Assembly: GCF_020085105.1 (NCBI RefSeq)
Contig: NC_058052.1
Span: 7,859,733-7,923,732 of the forward strand
Reading direction: 5' to 3'
From: Siniperca chuatsi
Lineage: Eukaryota > Chordata > Actinopteri > Centrarchiformes > Sinipercidae
DNA length: 64,000 bases
Shown: one piece after another, positions 62,115-64,000 of the stretch
Position numbering within the stretch: position 1 is the stretch's first letter
How the letters are laid out: each line of letters opens with the position of its first letter
Translations under genes and position numbers: made by a program
The notes under the pieces: generated by a model
Databases searched by the model: none
What the model saw: only the letters and a program-made list of their open reading frames with translations
Told to the model about the DNA's origin: nothing

Positions 62115-64000
62115 AGAGGGTCATCAGAGCAAAGTCACAATTGTAGTGTTATGGCTGAAGACAATATGGGCTGATGCTGCTCTGGGCAGGGCATTATTTT
62201 TGTTAATCAGACATCAGGGCTGAGGGTGACCCAGGATGACACCTCGGGATCAGACAGGCACGGCCGGGAGGAGATATGGCTACCGGGCGCAGGGAATGGA
62301 TCATCCAAGAGAGGACGCTCCAAAATATAGACAGACAGCATCCTTCATCACAAACTGTGCTAGGGAATCAGCGCTTCAAGAAATTAAACAGATAAATAGG
62401 AACAGATGACTGACAGATATTTATGTTTGCAATTGTTCATGTTTTTTCTATATAAAGCTGTGATGCATTAGACACCTGCAGATACCTGTAGGGCTATATC
62501 TACACCTGGACACTTACTCCAAGCAAATGTGCAAAGGCAATACCTTTTTTAATTGGCGCTGTTTTCTGATAGCCTTGCACCTATGTGATTATTACTCTCC
62601 TTCATGCAATACAGTTTAGACAAAGAGCCCCATCCATGTCTGATGCTTAATGCATCCACTTCTGGGATTACTGCCGTATGTCTTGTGACCTGATGAAAAT
62701 GCATGACCACATTTATAGCATAAGGGCCCTAAGTCATAGCTCATGGATCATACTCATCACACTGTAAAGGCAACGAATTGATTACCGGCCGATGACCATA
62801 CATGCATTAGATTAGGGGGCAAATTGGCTGAAGTGAACTCTCATGATGTGTGCAGCACCCTCGACCATTTGGAAAAATCCAAACAGAGTGCAGAGATGAA
62901 GCTCCCATGAGCAGCGGGGGTAGCCATGTCCTCAGAGAGTGGCCAAAGGCTTTATTGTAGTGCTGCTTCCCTGCCCTCGGTTGCTGCAGCTCTCCGCTTG
63001 TCACACTCAGTTAGCTCAATGAAGTAATGAATATGCCGCTGTACATTTTTCATGAGGGTGGTGGGAGTGAAAAATCTGCTCTTTATAATGCTTTTAATAT
63101 GGAAGTTTTCATACACACTCTTCCTCCGCAAAGCACCCTCTGGGCTATCATGATGCTGCATAGCATGATGTTTAATGTTAACATTCCCCAGGGGAGAGTC
63201 AGCAAAATGCAATGTCACTTTCAGTGATGAATATGTTGACTACAGCAGCTATACAAGCAGCTGTAAATCATGAGTAAGTTGGGATAACAGTGCCTGTCCT
63301 CCTTGCAGAAGACAGGGGCCGCACAGGAAATAACTGGTGGGGGAAAAAAACTCTCACTGTACTGTGAGTCACCTATTCAGGTCTCACATCATTACAGTAA
63401 TTAATTAGTTTACAAGGAAGCACACCCATGAGCTTCCAGAAATGGACGCCTATTAAATATGAAAGGGAGACATAACGATAAATGATAAAAGATAAAGGCA
63501 AATGAACACGAGTACTGTTCAAAAATAATCAACAAGCAAGCAATTATGCAAATGACAAAGGTTAGGCATATTTGTAACTATTTTCAATCAGCTATTTTTA
63601 AACCGTTTAACTTGCATGAATACACATAATCAACACATAAACAGAAAAATACTCAGATGACACTACTGCCCAGCTGGTGTTTTAGATCAGTGATTCCCAA
63701 CCAGAGGAAGCCTACGTCTTCAGTTTCCAGTGTATGTGGAAAAGATTGTGGAGTAGCTCAACTAATTCAGAAAAATAGAAATTATGATTTGATTTTTAAA
63801 AAAAAAACATTCACAAATTTGTGTTTAGGGGGATCCCAATCAGGATTACAAAATGGTGTGATGCTGATCTTCAGTAAATTCATTGTCTCAGGAACCTGTA
63901 AGCTAGCAGGTATGATTGCTGATAGGCTGACTGCACAGTACACACCTCCATCCTGAGCCAGCTGGAACACTTTTGCCAAAGAAATAGTTTGCAGGGAGTA

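Larger units (their letters stand above)
60017..64000. other. Upstream flank of the SPATA48-like gene
   Basis: No coding exon could be supported. It contains a poly(A) run (60630-60644), a (TA)n tract (61238-61256) and a GTT/GCT trinucleotide run (62091-62114). From about 61.3 to 63.2 kb the sequence is even in composition and free of recognised repeats, which makes it a candidate for conserved noncoding DNA. The SPATA48-like promoter is expected near 60.0-60.3 kb but no clear core motif was found. Confidence 0.45.

Overview
The window is vertebrate genomic DNA, almost certainly from a teleost fish. It is AT-rich, its genes are spliced over kilobases with GT-AG introns, and it is dense in fish-type interspersed repeats. 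It also holds a 5'-truncated LINE with a fish L2/CR1-like reverse transcriptase. No bacterial, viral or plasmid features were seen.

Four protein genes can be reconstructed. (1) TTL, tubulin-tyrosine ligase, minus strand, seven coding exons between 15718 and 19739, 409 codons. (2) FIGNL1, fidgetin-like 1 AAA+ ATPase, plus strand, one coding exon at 22017..23963, 648 aa. (3) IKZF1 (Ikaros), minus strand, seven coding exons between 29432 and 42213, 520 codons, with a candidate 5'UTR exon and promoter near 46.7-47.0 kb. (4) A SPATA48 (C7orf72)-like gene, minus strand, nine coding exons between 53498 and 60016, 433 codons. In all three spliced models the exon phases close exactly, and the summed length agrees with the known family length as I remember it.

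Layout: 1-15.2 kb is gene-poor and full of repeats (LINE at 2.7-4.9 kb, long-TIR DNA element at 10.7-11.8 kb). TTL and FIGNL1 are head to head across about 20.2-20.7 kb, with a ZNF143-type site and a YY1-type site between them. FIGNL1 and IKZF1 are tail to tail across 24.9-28.5 kb. IKZF1 and the SPATA48-like gene lie in the same direction. From memory, the human order is SPATA48-IKZF1-FIGNL1-DDC on chromosome 7, with TTL on another chromosome. So the IKZF1/FIGNL1/SPATA48 block is an old synteny, and TTL beside FIGNL1 differs from the human arrangement.

The genes do not form one pathway: TTL re-adds tyrosine to alpha-tubulin, FIGNL1 remodels RAD51 filaments, IKZF1 is a lymphoid transcription factor and SPATA48 is a testis-associated protein. 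No clearly new biological system was found. The most interesting items are a GATA / NF-E2 / GATA cluster upstream of IKZF1, a GC-AG intron in TTL, a TA-flanked element nested inside an older fish repeat, and a minisatellite split by a 0.7-kb insertion.
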